DNA of 64,000 nt from an uncultured Litoreibacter sp. (GCA_947501685.1 CANMWQ010000004.1:1-64000); one strand, 5' to 3'; positions 48,395 through 57,568 are shown, numbered from the stretch's first letter. Made by a program: numbers and translations. Notes: generated by a model not told the origin, from the sequence alone.

Positions 48395-48953
48395 CCTCAG
48401 CCCCCTCACCCCGCTCGGCGGCACCGCGCCGCAGATAGACACCGTGGCAGACCTGACCTGCACGGAGCAGTGCGACCTCGCGCTGGCCTCCGTCGCCGCA
48501 AGATTGGGCCAAGAGAAAGCCTGCGCCGCCGCGTTGCAAAAGCTTCTGGGGGCCGCGCCACCCGTGGCGGGCAAAGCTCATCTCGCAGCACCCTATTCCG
48601 CCGTCTGGGCAGGCCCCGATCAGTGGATGCTTGGCGCGGATTTCGCGACCCATGAAGACATCGCCGCCCAGCTGAAAGCGGCGCTCAAGGACACGGCCTC
48701 GATCACCGAACAAACCGACGCGTGGTGCTGCTTTGATCTGTCCGGGGAGGGCATCGCCGCCGTGATGGAGCTGCTCTGCCCCGTCAACATGCGCGCTCTG
48801 GCCAGCGGCGACGCCACCCGCACCACGATCCACCACCTTGGCTGTTTCGTCATCTGCGGCGATCCGAACGGATTTGTCCGTATCTTGGGCCCGCGCGCCT
48901 CCGCCGGGTCTTTGCACCACGCAATCCTCACCGCCATGCGCTCTGCACTTTAA
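48387..48953 (+). CDS. soxG: Sarcosine oxidase subunit gamma
   Basis: A 188-residue subunit (LTPLGGTAPQ; SCTEQ-like start; GPDQWMLGADFATHEDIAAQLKAALKD; ITEQTDAWCCFDLSGEG; HHLGCFVICGDPNGFVRILGPRASA). The frame begins with GTG 48387, overlapping the soxA end by 8 bases and preceded by GGAG; an upstream ATG at 48339 lies inside soxA. This matches the usual soxA-soxG coupling. Confidence 0.88.
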   Translation: MHDLSPLTPLGGTAPQIDTVADLTCTEQCDLALASVAARLGQEKACAAALQKLLGAAPPVAGKAHLAAPYSAVWAGPDQWMLGADFATHEDIAAQLKAALKDTASITEQTDAWCCFDLSGEGIAAVMELLCPVNMRALASGDATRTTIHHLGCFVICGDPNGFVRILGPRASAGSLHHAILTAMRSAL

Positions 48954-49052
48954 CGATAGACGCAGGCGAACCGGTCAACCGCGGGAGGGCGCGCACATAA
49001 ACTATCCCTGATTGGGAACAAAACCCAGAAATCATCGTTGTTTCGCTGAAGC

Positions 49053-49439
49053 TCAAACGCCGCCCCATTGGCAAGAGCGGACACTGACAATGACAGACAA
49101 CCACTTATTCCGGAATAAACGCCTGTGGCCCGAGGGCGAGAACGGCTGCGAGATATGAGGTCCCGCGCTTCGCGCCCTCTCCCACTCGTCACCACGCCCG
49201 TAGCCCTGTTTTCGAACTCGCGAAGCGACCCAGAGAATTTTGATAAGCAACCAGCCGTAAAATGTGGATCCGACAAGCCCTCCAACCAACATGTCGTTTT
49301 CATCCCAAGCTTCGAGCGATATCTGCTTGTTTTGACCTTGCTCTAACTTTGATCGCAACTCCGAAAGAAGATCAGCCTCCAGTTGATCTGCAACACGAGG
49401 ATCGGACGTGAAGCGGAACTCAATTTGGCTGGCTGTCAT
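49053..49439 (-). pseudogene. Decayed GNAT acetyltransferase
   Basis: The frame gives 128 residues. The first 80 match the GNAT fold up to the acetyl-CoA loop (WLLIKILWVASRVRKQGYGR). After that only a short bridge remains before PSGHRRLFRNKWLSV, which resembles the end of these proteins. About 40 residues are missing, and part of a lost helix (TSGRGREARD) shows in another frame. It is probably a relic with a frameshift and deletion, but an unusually short variant is possible. It fills most of the gap 48954-49443 and I see nothing else there. Confidence 0.55.
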
Positions 49440-49443
49440 TTAT

Positions 49444-50130
49444 CTAGCTCAGATGTTTTTCGTAGTCGCTCACCAAAAGATGTTTGGGTGCAGTGTCTTC
49501 GTCAATCGAGGCAAACCGGCCGATGGGTTCGCGGAAGATGTTGTCGGTCTCGTCATCATTGACGGTGGAGACTTCACCTATCAGCACGTCGCCGCCCTCA
49601 CCCCAAAACGCGTGCCAATCGCCGGGGCGCAGGGTGACGCTTTCGCCGGGCTTGAAGATCAGCTTCTCGCCGGGGCCGTAGTCGCGCAGGATACCGTCAC
49701 ACATCACCTGTCCGCCGCGATCTTCGGCGCAATTGCCATTGTCGTCCGAGCCATACAGCTCGATCCCCAGATCGGCGCCACCCCGGTTAATGATATCCTC
49801 GGCCTTGATGACATGGGTATGCATTGGCGACAGCTGGTCGCGGCGCGAGATCAGCAGTTTTTCGGCGTAACACATGCCCCCGCCGCCTTGCAGGTCGGAC
49901 AGAAGCCCATTGCGCAGGGTGAACAGGAACAGCCCCATCTTGTCGAAATCACCCGCACCATAATCAGTGATGTCCCAACCGCACCGCGCGTCGATGACAT
50001 GGCGGGCAGACGCCGCATTGGCCTTAAACTCTTCGGGTGTCCAATAGGCAAAAGGCGGCAACACGAATCCAAACCGCCGGATCATCTCGTCGGCCTCAGC
50101 CAAAATCTCGTTAATATGTGATCGCTTCAT
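49444..50130 (-). CDS. D-lyxose/D-mannose ketol-isomerase
   Basis: A 228-residue cupin isomerase of the D-lyxose isomerase family. It has PPFAYWTPEEFKAN, a metal site in QLSPMHTHVIKAEDIINRGG (two His and Glu) and a later His in RPGDWHAFWGEGG. Relatives also interconvert D-mannose and D-fructose. It is the last gene of the LacI-controlled operon and may process mannose freed by the glycosidase two genes upstream. Confidence 0.88.
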   Translation of the reverse strand: MKRSHINEILAEADEMIRRFGFVLPPFAYWTPEEFKANAASARHVIDARCGWDITDYGAGDFDKMGLFLFTLRNGLLSDLQGGGGMCYAEKLLISRRDQLSPMHTHVIKAEDIINRGGADLGIELYGSDDNGNCAEDRGGQVMCDGILRDYGPGEKLIFKPGESVTLRPGDWHAFWGEGGDVLIGEVSTVNDDETDNIFREPIGRFASIDEDTAPKHLLVSDYEKHLS

Positions 50131-50139
50131 GTCTGTGAC

Positions 50140-51192
50140 CTATACTCTCTGGTCGCCTGCGCCAAAGAAATGCAGGCGGCTGGTATCGAATTTCAACCCT
50201 ACCGTCTGGCCTTCAAGGTCATCGGCAGAGCCTGCGGTCCGCACTGTCATAAGCCCTAATGGGCCACAATCGACATAATGGAAATAGTCGGCCCCGAGAT
50301 ATTCGCTCACCTGCACCACGCCATCACAATGCCCGGCACCGGGTGCCACCACCTCGATATGTTCTGGACGCGCGCCAAGCTGGACGGCGCCGCTTTGGCC
50401 CGCATCCTTCAACGGCCCGGAGCCGCCGCCCGCAAGGGTGAACTGGTCGGCATCCGTGCCACAGGGCATCAAGTTCATTTTCGGGCTGCCAATAAATTGC
50501 GCCACGAAGACGTTTTGCGGGTTTTCATAGAGCTCGCGCGGGGTGCCGACCTGCATAATTTGCCCGTCTTTGAGAACCACGATCCGGTCGGCCAGCGTCA
50601 TTGCCTCTACCTGATCATGGGTCACGTAAACCATCGTGCTGGCAAGCGTCTTGTGTAGCCGCGCGATCTCGAACCGCATATCGACGCGCAGGGAGGCGTC
50701 GAGATTGGAGAGCGGCTCGTCGAAGAGAAAACCCTTGGGCTTGCGCACAATGGCCCGACCAATGGCCACCCGCTGACGCTGCCCGCCTGACAGGTCCTTA
50801 GGGCGGCGGTCGAGGTAGTCCGTCAGCTTCAAGGTGTCGGCGGCGTGGTTCACCTTCTCACTGATCTCGGCCTTAGACGCCCCCGCGGTCATCAGCGCGA
50901 AGCCCATGTTTTCTTCCACCGAGAGATGCGGATAGAGCGCGTAGGACTGGAACACCATCGACAGCTCGCGCTCGGACGGGACCTTGTGGGTGACGTCCTC
51001 GCCGTCGAGCAGGATTTGTCCGCGGCTCGTCTCCTCCAGCCCTGCGATCATGCGCAGCAATGTGGATTTACCGCAGCCCGAGGGGCCCACGAAAATGATC
51101 AGCTCGCCGTCCTGAATATCGAGATCGACGCCCTTGATGACCTGAACCTCGCCAAACCACTTTTCGACCGATTGAAGGCTGATGGACCCCAT
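50140..51192 (-). CDS. ABC transporter ATP-binding protein (MalK/UgpC type)
   Basis: A 350-residue carbohydrate ABC ATPase with Walker A GPSGCGKST, signature LSGGQRQRVAIG, Walker B FLFDEPLSNLD, YVTHDQVEAMTL and a TOBE domain. Its ribosome site is GGGAAG. It serves the importer formed by the products of 52498-56433. Confidence 0.93.
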   Translation of the reverse strand: MGSISLQSVEKWFGEVQVIKGVDLDIQDGELIIFVGPSGCGKSTLLRMIAGLEETSRGQILLDGEDVTHKVPSERELSMVFQSYALYPHLSVEENMGFALMTAGASKAEISEKVNHAADTLKLTDYLDRRPKDLSGGQRQRVAIGRAIVRKPKGFLFDEPLSNLDASLRVDMRFEIARLHKTLASTMVYVTHDQVEAMTLADRIVVLKDGQIMQVGTPRELYENPQNVFVAQFIGSPKMNLMPCGTDADQFTLAGGGSGPLKDAGQSGAVQLGARPEHIEVVAPGAGHCDGVVQVSEYLGADYFHYVDCGPLGLMTVRTAGSADDLEGQTVGLKFDTSRLHFFGAGDQRV

Positions 51193-51216
51193 ATTCTTCC
51201 CTTACCTCGGGCGGCG

Positions 51217-52494
51217 CTACGCCGCGCCTTTCAGTTTGTTTTCGTGCTGCCAGGACAGCCACACAGCAGCAGTCCAAGAGAAATTGTTGCCCACGCACCC
51301 CTCGCCGGTCAGCGGGTTGAAGCATTCCCAGAAGCCGCTTTTCTCAATCGCGCGGCATAGGTCAGTTTGGACCCGGCCCGCCATATCGGCCTCGCCCTGC
51401 TCTGACAGGCCAAGGGCGGTCATGTAATTCATCTGCGGCCAAAGCGGCCCGCACCAATAACGCTGTGCCTCGAAATCAGGAGATGCCGGGTCCCAGCTGG
51501 GCAGCATGTAGCCGACCTTGCTGGCAATCCGCGCCATGTGATCCAGCGTCTTGGCCCGCTGCTGCGGCGTGCCACTATCGGCGTAGAAACACAGAGCGCT
51601 GCAATTGCTGAACCCGTTAGAAAACGCGCCGGAGCGCATGTCGCGGGCGGTAAACGCGCCGAGACGCGCGTTCCAAATGGTATCAGTGGCCGCCTCTGCC
51701 TTGGCGATCCAGCTGTCGATCTGGTCCAGCACCGCTTGCGGCTTGCCCAGCGACGCCGCAATGGCGCGCAGGTCTTTGTCGGCGCGCAAGAGCACAAAAT
51801 GCAGGTTCGGGTCGGCCATCAGGAACGGACCTTCATCGGTCAGGCGGCGCTGGTCCCAGCCTACACGCTCGCCGAACTGCACGATGGTGAGGTATTTGTC
51901 ATATTGCTCCTGGCTGGGCCGGAAGCTGGGGTCGACATGCTTGTTGTCCATCCGAGTGTAGGGCGCCAAATCGGGGGCGATTTGCATCGCCTCCAACCCA
52001 ATATTCCATTCCGGGCAATTGTCTCGTCCGGTCTCCCATGGGTGCACGGTGGCGACGATGCCATCAACCGTGCGCGCCTCATGCCACCATTTGTGCCAGT
52101 TGAACATGGCGTCGAACACTTGCGCGCGGCGTGTCGCGTCCAGCGCTCTGCCGGTCTGGGTCAGCTTGCGCACGATAGTGGCCAGCACGGGGGGTTGAGA
52201 AATACCGGTGGACGGGATTGGCCCGGGCGTTTTGCCCCAACGGGAGGGCCCGGGGAAATAGTCGGGGTCGTCGCTGCGGAAGATGATCGACGGGATCATC
52301 CCGTCAGGCCACTGGCCTTCGATCAGTGAGGTGATCTCCGCCCATGCGCGGTCCATGTCATAGGTGGCGATGCCCAGCGCCACGAAGGCGCTGTCCCAGT
52401 TCCATTGATAGGGGTAGAGCCCCGCCGTGGGGATCGTAAAGCCGCCGCGATCATTGCGAGCGAGAATATCAATGGCGCGTTGCGTCAGGTTCAT
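51217..52494 (-). CDS. GH63-like glycosidase (putative mannosyl/glucosylglycerate hydrolase)
   Basis: A 425-residue alpha/alpha-toroid glycosidase. YPYQWNWDSAFVALGIATYD and GQWPDGMIPSI fit the GH63 glucosyl/mannosylglycerate hydrolase group; WCGPLWPQMNYMTALGL and FNPLTGEGCVGNNFSWTAAVWL form the far end of the active site. Trehalase-like enzymes share the fold. No signal peptide, so it acts on imported substrate. With the adjacent mannose isomerase, mannosylglycerate is an attractive candidate, unproven. Confidence 0.8.
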   Translation of the reverse strand: MNLTQRAIDILARNDRGGFTIPTAGLYPYQWNWDSAFVALGIATYDMDRAWAEITSLIEGQWPDGMIPSIIFRSDDPDYFPGPSRWGKTPGPIPSTGISQPPVLATIVRKLTQTGRALDATRRAQVFDAMFNWHKWWHEARTVDGIVATVHPWETGRDNCPEWNIGLEAMQIAPDLAPYTRMDNKHVDPSFRPSQEQYDKYLTIVQFGERVGWDQRRLTDEGPFLMADPNLHFVLLRADKDLRAIAASLGKPQAVLDQIDSWIAKAEAATDTIWNARLGAFTARDMRSGAFSNGFSNCSALCFYADSGTPQQRAKTLDHMARIASKVGYMLPSWDPASPDFEAQRYWCGPLWPQMNYMTALGLSEQGEADMAGRVQTDLCRAIEKSGFWECFNPLTGEGCVGNNFSWTAAVWLSWQHENKLKGAA

Positions 52495-52497
52495 GGG

Positions 52498-53730
52498 TTA
52501 TCCTTTCACACTACCGGCGGTCAGCCCCGCCACGAGGAAGCGCTCGAACCACAAAAACAGGGCAAGCACTGGCACAGTTGCAATCACCGCACCGGCCATC
52601 AGATGCTGGCGCGGAACCTCGGAAGAGTTCAGCTCCGCGATGCCGCGCGACAGGGTAAACAAGTCCACATTGTCGAGGAACATGAAGGCGAAAAGGAACT
52701 CGTTCCAGGCGATCATAAAGACGTAAAGCGCCACGGAAGCCAGCGCGGGCAGCGCCAACGGTAGGGTGATCTTGCGGATCACATTGAGCCGCGTCAGCCC
52801 ATCCATCAGCCCCGCCTCTTCCAGCTCCGCCGGGATGCCACGGAAATAGCCTTGCAGCATGTAAAGCGCCACGGGGATGGTGGTGGCGGGGTAGACAAAC
52901 AAGAGCCCCCACAGCGTGTTGCGCATGCCGAGCTGGCTGAAGATCGCATAAAGCGGGATCACCAGAACAATCATCGGCACCATGTAGATCAGCAGGATGG
53001 AGCGTGACAGGAAGTTCTGCCCCGGGAAGCGCAGCCGCGCCACCGCATAGGCGCCGGGCACCGCAAAGAACAGTGTGATGGCAACCGTAGCAACTGAGAC
53101 CAGTGCGGAATTCAGCAGGTAGGTGCCAAAATGGTATTGGGTGAACAGCTCGATATAGCTGCGGAAAAGCGCGGCAAAGCCCTGCCCGAGATCGATCGAG
53201 AAATCGAGCGGGTTGGACAGCAGCAATTGCTGATTCTTCAGGCTCATCATCACCATCACGAAGAACGGCAAGGCCACGGCGATGGTGAAGGCCACAAGGC
53301 CGAACCCTTTGATGAACCGCAAACACAGGACCTCGACATTGTAGCGTTTCTCACGGCCCGGACCCAAATTCATGCAGGTCAGGTGGATCGACTGCACAGT
53401 GACGACGGCCATCAGCACCGTAAAGACCAGCTGGCCCACGGAGTAACTGCCCAGTGGCAGACCCATCGGCTGTGTCCCGGAGGCCAGGACGAGGACCAAC
53501 AGGAAGGCGAAGCCCGCCAGCGCCGGCATCCCGAGCGTGCGTTTGGCCGGGGGATGGAAGACCAGCAACGCCGCCGCGATCAGACCGGCAAGCGCTCCGG
53601 CGGTGACTTGTGGCTGGAAGGTCAGGCCGGAAATGAACAGCGCCAGAAGCGTGATGATAATCACCCAGACAGCGCCCCAGAGAGCCCCGAACAAGACCGA
53701 CAGGTAGAAGATGTTGCCAAACCGGCTCAT
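52498..53730 (-). CDS. ABC transporter permease (MalG type) with an extended N-terminus
   Basis: A 410-residue permease. The last 280 residues are a standard MalG-type permease with EAA loop (ELEEAGLMDGLTRLNVIRKITLPLALP). The first 130 or so add roughly four hydrophobic segments (LSVLFGALWGAVWVIIITLL; VTAGALAGLIAAALLVFH; and others) not usual for MalG. The start ATG overlaps the upstream permease stop by 4 bases. Confidence 0.9.
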   Translation of the reverse strand: MSRFGNIFYLSVLFGALWGAVWVIIITLLALFISGLTFQPQVTAGALAGLIAAALLVFHPPAKRTLGMPALAGFAFLLVLVLASGTQPMGLPLGSYSVGQLVFTVLMAVVTVQSIHLTCMNLGPGREKRYNVEVLCLRFIKGFGLVAFTIAVALPFFVMVMMSLKNQQLLLSNPLDFSIDLGQGFAALFRSYIELFTQYHFGTYLLNSALVSVATVAITLFFAVPGAYAVARLRFPGQNFLSRSILLIYMVPMIVLVIPLYAIFSQLGMRNTLWGLLFVYPATTIPVALYMLQGYFRGIPAELEEAGLMDGLTRLNVIRKITLPLALPALASVALYVFMIAWNEFLFAFMFLDNVDLFTLSRGIAELNSSEVPRQHLMAGAVIATVPVLALFLWFERFLVAGLTAGSVKG

Positions 53731-55025
53731 GCGTCATCCTCCGGCGAGAACTTGAAGAAGATGACCGAGAAAAACAGCAGCACGAGGAATACCACCACCG
53801 CGACCGCCGCCCCTGCCCCGAGGTTGGAGACCGCGAAGGCCTGCTCATAGACATTGACCGTCAGCGTGCGTGTACCAGCCGCCCCGCCAGTGAGCAGGAA
53901 GATGTCGTCGAATTTGTTGAAGGTCCAGATGAAGCGCAGCAGGAACAGCACCGCCATGATGCCCATCAGCTGCGGCAATGAGATGAAGCGAAACTGTTGC
54001 AGCGGCGTGGCCCCGTCGATCTCGGCGGCTTCATAAATGTCGGTCGATACGGACTGCATCCGCGCCAATATAAACAGCATCGCCAGCGGGAAGTACCGCC
54101 AGATCTCAAAAATAATCACGACGGTCAGGGCCACGGGGAAGTCGAAGCTGAGACCGAGGACGTTGATCTCCACCGCGCGTTGGCCAAGAAAGCTGATCGG
54201 CCCTTCGATGACGCCCAGCTGGATCAACAGCGCGTTGAGCGTCCCGCCGGGACCGGGGTCCAGCAGCAGCACCCAAGCCAATGCCACGGCAATGACGGGG
54301 GCCACATAGGGAGACAGAAACAACCCGCGCAGGAAGGCCCGCCCGCCAAAGGTGATATTCATCAGTTGCGCCGCGAAAAGCCCCATCACGAGCGCGCCGA
54401 TCGTGCCAGCGATCGTGTAATACATGGACGCCCAAAGCACTGGCCAGAAGTCGGACGCGTTGAAAACCCGGCGGAAATTGTCGAGGGTGAAGTCCCCATT
54501 GGTCAGGATGTTTTCCGGCTCGAATGTAAATGCGGGGTCGGTGTCTTTGACGTTTTCGGGCGCGTCCAGAAAGGCCTGCGTCGCCGCCACACGCACAATG
54601 ATATCCTCGCGTTGTCCGGCCTCGTAGTCGCCAAGATCGCAGCTCAGGTTCTGGCCGTCAGCAACGCAGCGGTCATCGACGGAAATGACGGTAAGGCTTT
54701 CGGGGATGGTATCGGTGAAAAGCACATCGGCAATCGCGCTTTTGCGCGAAGAATTGCGGGCGCGGTAGCGGATATCGGCCTTGTCGCCGACCGCCTCAAG
54801 ATCACCCATCAGGCGCTCGTTGACCAAAATGGCAGGCGCGCGCAGGTCGCCCAGTGTTACCGGCTTGAAGCTGATCCAGACATTGGCAATCAGCGGGAAC
54901 AACACGACCGACAGCACGATCAAGAAGGTCGGCAGCAACAACACGTAGGCGAACCGCATCTCGCGTTTGGCGAGAGGGCCGAGACCTTTGGGCGGGCCTT
55001 GGTTCGATGTGTCTGGCGTCGGCAT
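53727..55025 (-). CDS. ABC transporter permease (MalF type) with inserted DUF11-like domain
   Basis: A 432-residue permease. After the first helix (YVLLLPTFLIVLSVVLFPLI) a periplasmic insertion of about 80 residues (near 70-150) reads IADVLFTDTIPESLTVISVD, then Cys120 and Cys129 and LGDYEAGQREDIIVRVAATQ, which is the pattern of the DUF11 Ig-like repeat. The normal permease core follows (FRRVFNASDFWPVLWASMYYT) with its EAA loop (EAAEIDGATPLQQFRFISLP). This recalls the MalF P2 domain in position. Confidence 0.88.
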   Translation of the reverse strand: MPTPDTSNQGPPKGLGPLAKREMRFAYVLLLPTFLIVLSVVLFPLIANVWISFKPVTLGDLRAPAILVNERLMGDLEAVGDKADIRYRARNSSRKSAIADVLFTDTIPESLTVISVDDRCVADGQNLSCDLGDYEAGQREDIIVRVAATQAFLDAPENVKDTDPAFTFEPENILTNGDFTLDNFRRVFNASDFWPVLWASMYYTIAGTIGALVMGLFAAQLMNITFGGRAFLRGLFLSPYVAPVIAVALAWVLLLDPGPGGTLNALLIQLGVIEGPISFLGQRAVEINVLGLSFDFPVALTVVIIFEIWRYFPLAMLFILARMQSVSTDIYEAAEIDGATPLQQFRFISLPQLMGIMAVLFLLRFIWTFNKFDDIFLLTGGAAGTRTLTVNVYEQAFAVSNLGAGAAVAVVVFLVLLFFSVIFFKFSPEDDA

Positions 55026-55048
55026 CCAGGAAAATCCGTATCGAAGAT

Positions 55049-55076
55049 GTCCGGGGCAGCCAGCGCCGCCCCGGAC
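55049..55076 (-). terminator. Intercistronic hairpin after the binding-protein gene
   Basis: GTCCGGGGC (55049-55057) pairs perfectly with GCCCCGGAC (55068-55076) across a 10-base loop. There is no T-run on the minus strand, so it more likely stabilises the binding-protein mRNA than terminates. Confidence 0.5.
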
Positions 55077-55083
55077 TTTGGGC

Positions 55084-56433
55084 CTAGTTGCCCATCAGTG
55101 CTTTGTGCTCGGCGACAATCTTGTCGGCCGCCTCGTCAACGGACAGCTCGCCATCGGTCATCTCGCGGATAACCTTCGACATGATCTGGCTGTTGATGAT
55201 GGTCGAGGCAGCGGCCAGCTGACCTGTCTCCACGCCCCAGCGGTCGCCCACGGACAGACCAGCGACGATATCGTCAATGACCTGCTGCGGGTAGATGTCG
55301 GCCAGCGGGGCCTTGCGGTCCACGCCCACGTCAAGAGCGGCCCAAGTGGCCTCATACTCGTTGGACCCTGCGGACGGCCCCTTGCGCACAGGGAATTTGC
55401 CTTCAGGTGCTTGGCTCAGCCACTGGCCATACCCCTCAGACAGCAGAAACTTGACGAACTCCTGCGCCACTTCGGTGTTCGCGTCCGCAGTGATACCCAT
55501 GTAGCGCACGTCAGACCAAGCTGCGCCATCAGCATTGCCAGGCCCGGAGACCATGGTGGCAAAGCCGGTATTGCCCGCCAACTCTTTGGTGGTGGGGTCG
55601 TCATTGATCGTCACAGGCGCGCTGTCACGCAGGCCGCCCAGCTCGTCCAGAATGGACGGAGACCAGATGACCATTGCAGCCTTGCCGTCCAGATACAGTT
55701 CGCGCGATTGCGACCAGTAGAGATCGCCTTCGGGTGAGGCTGTGACCAGCTCGTTATACATCTCCAACAACTGCTTGAGGTTGCTGGTGTCCTCATTCAC
55801 CGAGCCGTCAGCGTTCACGGGCGAGTACCCTGTTGCCAGCGACAGATGCTCGATCAGCTGCATCATGTAGCCTTCGTCGATCTTGGTCGCGGCGACAAAG
55901 CCGTACATCTCCGGCGGGTTGTGCAGCGCCTTCAGGCCCGCCCGGATCGCGTCAAATGATGTCGGTGCTGCAAGCCCGTTAGCCTCGAACAGGTCATTGC
56001 GGTAGACGACCATTTGCGTCCAGCCATCCGTCGGCACGGAGACAATTTCGCCGTCGCTTGAGGCCATACGGATGGGGCCTGCTGCAAATGTGTCGACGCC
56101 CAGATCATTGACCACTTCGTCAGCGGCGGCGGTGTCGAGAAGACCTGCCTCAGCATAGGGCAGCAGGTGTTGAACCGTATGGTTCAGCACGTCTGGCAAA
56201 TCACCGGCGGCGAAGGCGGCTGTAGCACGGGTCTGAATATCAGACTCCTCCACCGGAATAAGTTCAACCTCATGGCCGGTGGCTGCCGTAAATGCGGCGG
56301 CCATCTCTTCTTGAATGGCCATACGTTCCGGCTGAACCTCCATGGTCCAAACGCGGATGGTGTCCGCCGAAGCCAACCCGGCCAGCGCTGTGGATAGCAG
56401 CAGCCCGGTGAACAAAGTGGTCGTGCGTTTCAT
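55084..56433 (-). CDS. ABC transporter sugar-binding protein
   Basis: A 449-residue family 1 extracellular binding protein. The signal peptide is MKRTTTLFTGLLLSTALAGLASA; then TIRVWTMEVQPERM, FAAGDLPDVLNH and the domain-hinge text VPTDGWTQMVVYRNDLFEANGLAAP. It overlaps the lacI stop by 4 bases (ATGA). The ligand is likely a small glycoside. Confidence 0.92.
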   Translation of the reverse strand: MKRTTTLFTGLLLSTALAGLASADTIRVWTMEVQPERMAIQEEMAAAFTAATGHEVELIPVEESDIQTRATAAFAAGDLPDVLNHTVQHLLPYAEAGLLDTAAADEVVNDLGVDTFAAGPIRMASSDGEIVSVPTDGWTQMVVYRNDLFEANGLAAPTSFDAIRAGLKALHNPPEMYGFVAATKIDEGYMMQLIEHLSLATGYSPVNADGSVNEDTSNLKQLLEMYNELVTASPEGDLYWSQSRELYLDGKAAMVIWSPSILDELGGLRDSAPVTINDDPTTKELAGNTGFATMVSGPGNADGAAWSDVRYMGITADANTEVAQEFVKFLLSEGYGQWLSQAPEGKFPVRKGPSAGSNEYEATWAALDVGVDRKAPLADIYPQQVIDDIVAGLSVGDRWGVETGQLAAASTIINSQIMSKVIREMTDGELSVDEAADKIVAEHKALMGN

Positions 56434-57500
56434 AGTGAATCCTCCCTTTCTGAAACGATGGTTTGGCCTGTGTTCGAGGTCACAGGTCCGTCTGTACTGC
56501 GCTGCACCAAATGGGCGCGTTGCAATTCTTGAAATTTGGTGGGGTCTGCCCCGTCGATGATCGACAACAGAATATCGCCCAAGCGCCGCCCGGCATGTGC
56601 CTGAGGCTGAGCGAGTGTCGTCAGCGGCGGATGGGCATGTTTGCCGAAATACAAACCATCATAGCCAATGACGGAGACATCCGTACCCGGCCTGATCTTG
56701 CGCGCATGAAGCGCTTCAAGCGCGCCGAGCGCCATCATGTCGGTGACGCAAACAATCGCCGTGGGCGGGCGCGGCAGGTCCATCAAGATGCCCGCCGCCG
56801 CCGTGCCGCCTTCATCCGTAAACTCCGCAATCTGGACCAGCTCGGGGTCCTGCGACAGGCCATTATGGGTCAGCCCTCTGTTATACCCATCCAACCGTTC
56901 TTGCGCGAATTGGTATTGCAGCGGCGCACCGATGAAGCCAATCCGGCGATGCCCCAAGCGCGCGAGGTGGTTGACCGCCGTGACAAACGCATCCTCTCCA
57001 TCCACGTCATACCAAGCATAGCCGTCGCATTTTTCAGTCCGTCCATGCACCACGAAGGGACACCCCAGGTTTTGCATCAAACGCACCCGAGGATCATTCT
57101 TGAGCGGCCGCGAAATCACCAATCCGGCGATGCGACCGGACTTCACCAAACGCTCAATACTGGCCAAATCACCGACCGAGGCATCGGCCTGGCTCACCAA
57201 CAGATCCCAATTCCGCTCGTTCAGCGCCTCGCCCAGACCCGCCAGAAGCTGCGCGACGAATGGCTGCGCGTTCGGGCCAATTTGTCGGGGCATCAGATAA
57301 CAGATGGTCTCAGGTGTCCCGATCGACAGCCTGCGGGCATTTTGATTTGGGCGGTAACCTAACTGATCCGCGGCAAGCTTCACGCGTTTGCGGGTTGCCG
57401 GACTAATATCAGCGTAGTCATTCAAAGCGCGGCTGACAGTGCTCACCGTTAAGCCAAGATGCGCAGCCAGTGCTTTGAGATTTACAGATCTCTCGCCCAT
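56430..57500 (-). CDS. LacI family transcriptional repressor
   Basis: A 356-residue repressor. The helix-turn-helix is VNLKALAAHLGLTVSTVSRALN, followed by the hinge NQNARRLS and a periplasmic-binding-protein-like core. It is first gene of the glycoside operon. Two palindromic operators lie just upstream of its own gene, so the whole operon is probably autoregulated and induced by the transported sugar or a derivative. Confidence 0.93.
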   Translation of the reverse strand: MGERSVNLKALAAHLGLTVSTVSRALNDYADISPATRKRVKLAADQLGYRPNQNARRLSIGTPETICYLMPRQIGPNAQPFVAQLLAGLGEALNERNWDLLVSQADASVGDLASIERLVKSGRIAGLVISRPLKNDPRVRLMQNLGCPFVVHGRTEKCDGYAWYDVDGEDAFVTAVNHLARLGHRRIGFIGAPLQYQFAQERLDGYNRGLTHNGLSQDPELVQIAEFTDEGGTAAAGILMDLPRPPTAIVCVTDMMALGALEALHARKIRPGTDVSVIGYDGLYFGKHAHPPLTTLAQPQAHAGRRLGDILLSIIDGADPTKFQELQRAHLVQRSTDGPVTSNTGQTIVSEREDSL

Positions 57501-57529
57501 TCGAATCCCCCCGTGACATTGAGGCTATC

Positions 57530-57545
57530 CGAAACCGGTTTCGGC
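57530..57545. promoter_or_regulatory. LacI-type operator 1
   Basis: CCGAAACCGGTTTCGG, a perfect 16-bp palindrome with a central CG, 30-45 bases upstream of the lacI start. Confidence 0.8.
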
Positions 57546-57552
57546 ACGCAAC

Positions 57553-57568
57553 CGAAATCGGTTTCGGA
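57553..57568. promoter_or_regulatory. LacI-type operator 2
   Basis: CCGAAATCGGTTTCGG, one mismatched pair from perfect symmetry. Centre-to-centre distance to operator 1 is 23 bases, about two helical turns, so dimers could sit on one face. The rest of the gap 57501-57727 shows nothing I can assign. Confidence 0.75.

Noticed and set aside
48950-49303. Minus-strand 117-residue frame behind sox
   Set aside because: It only carries fragments of the decayed GNAT gene in another frame and has no independent start.
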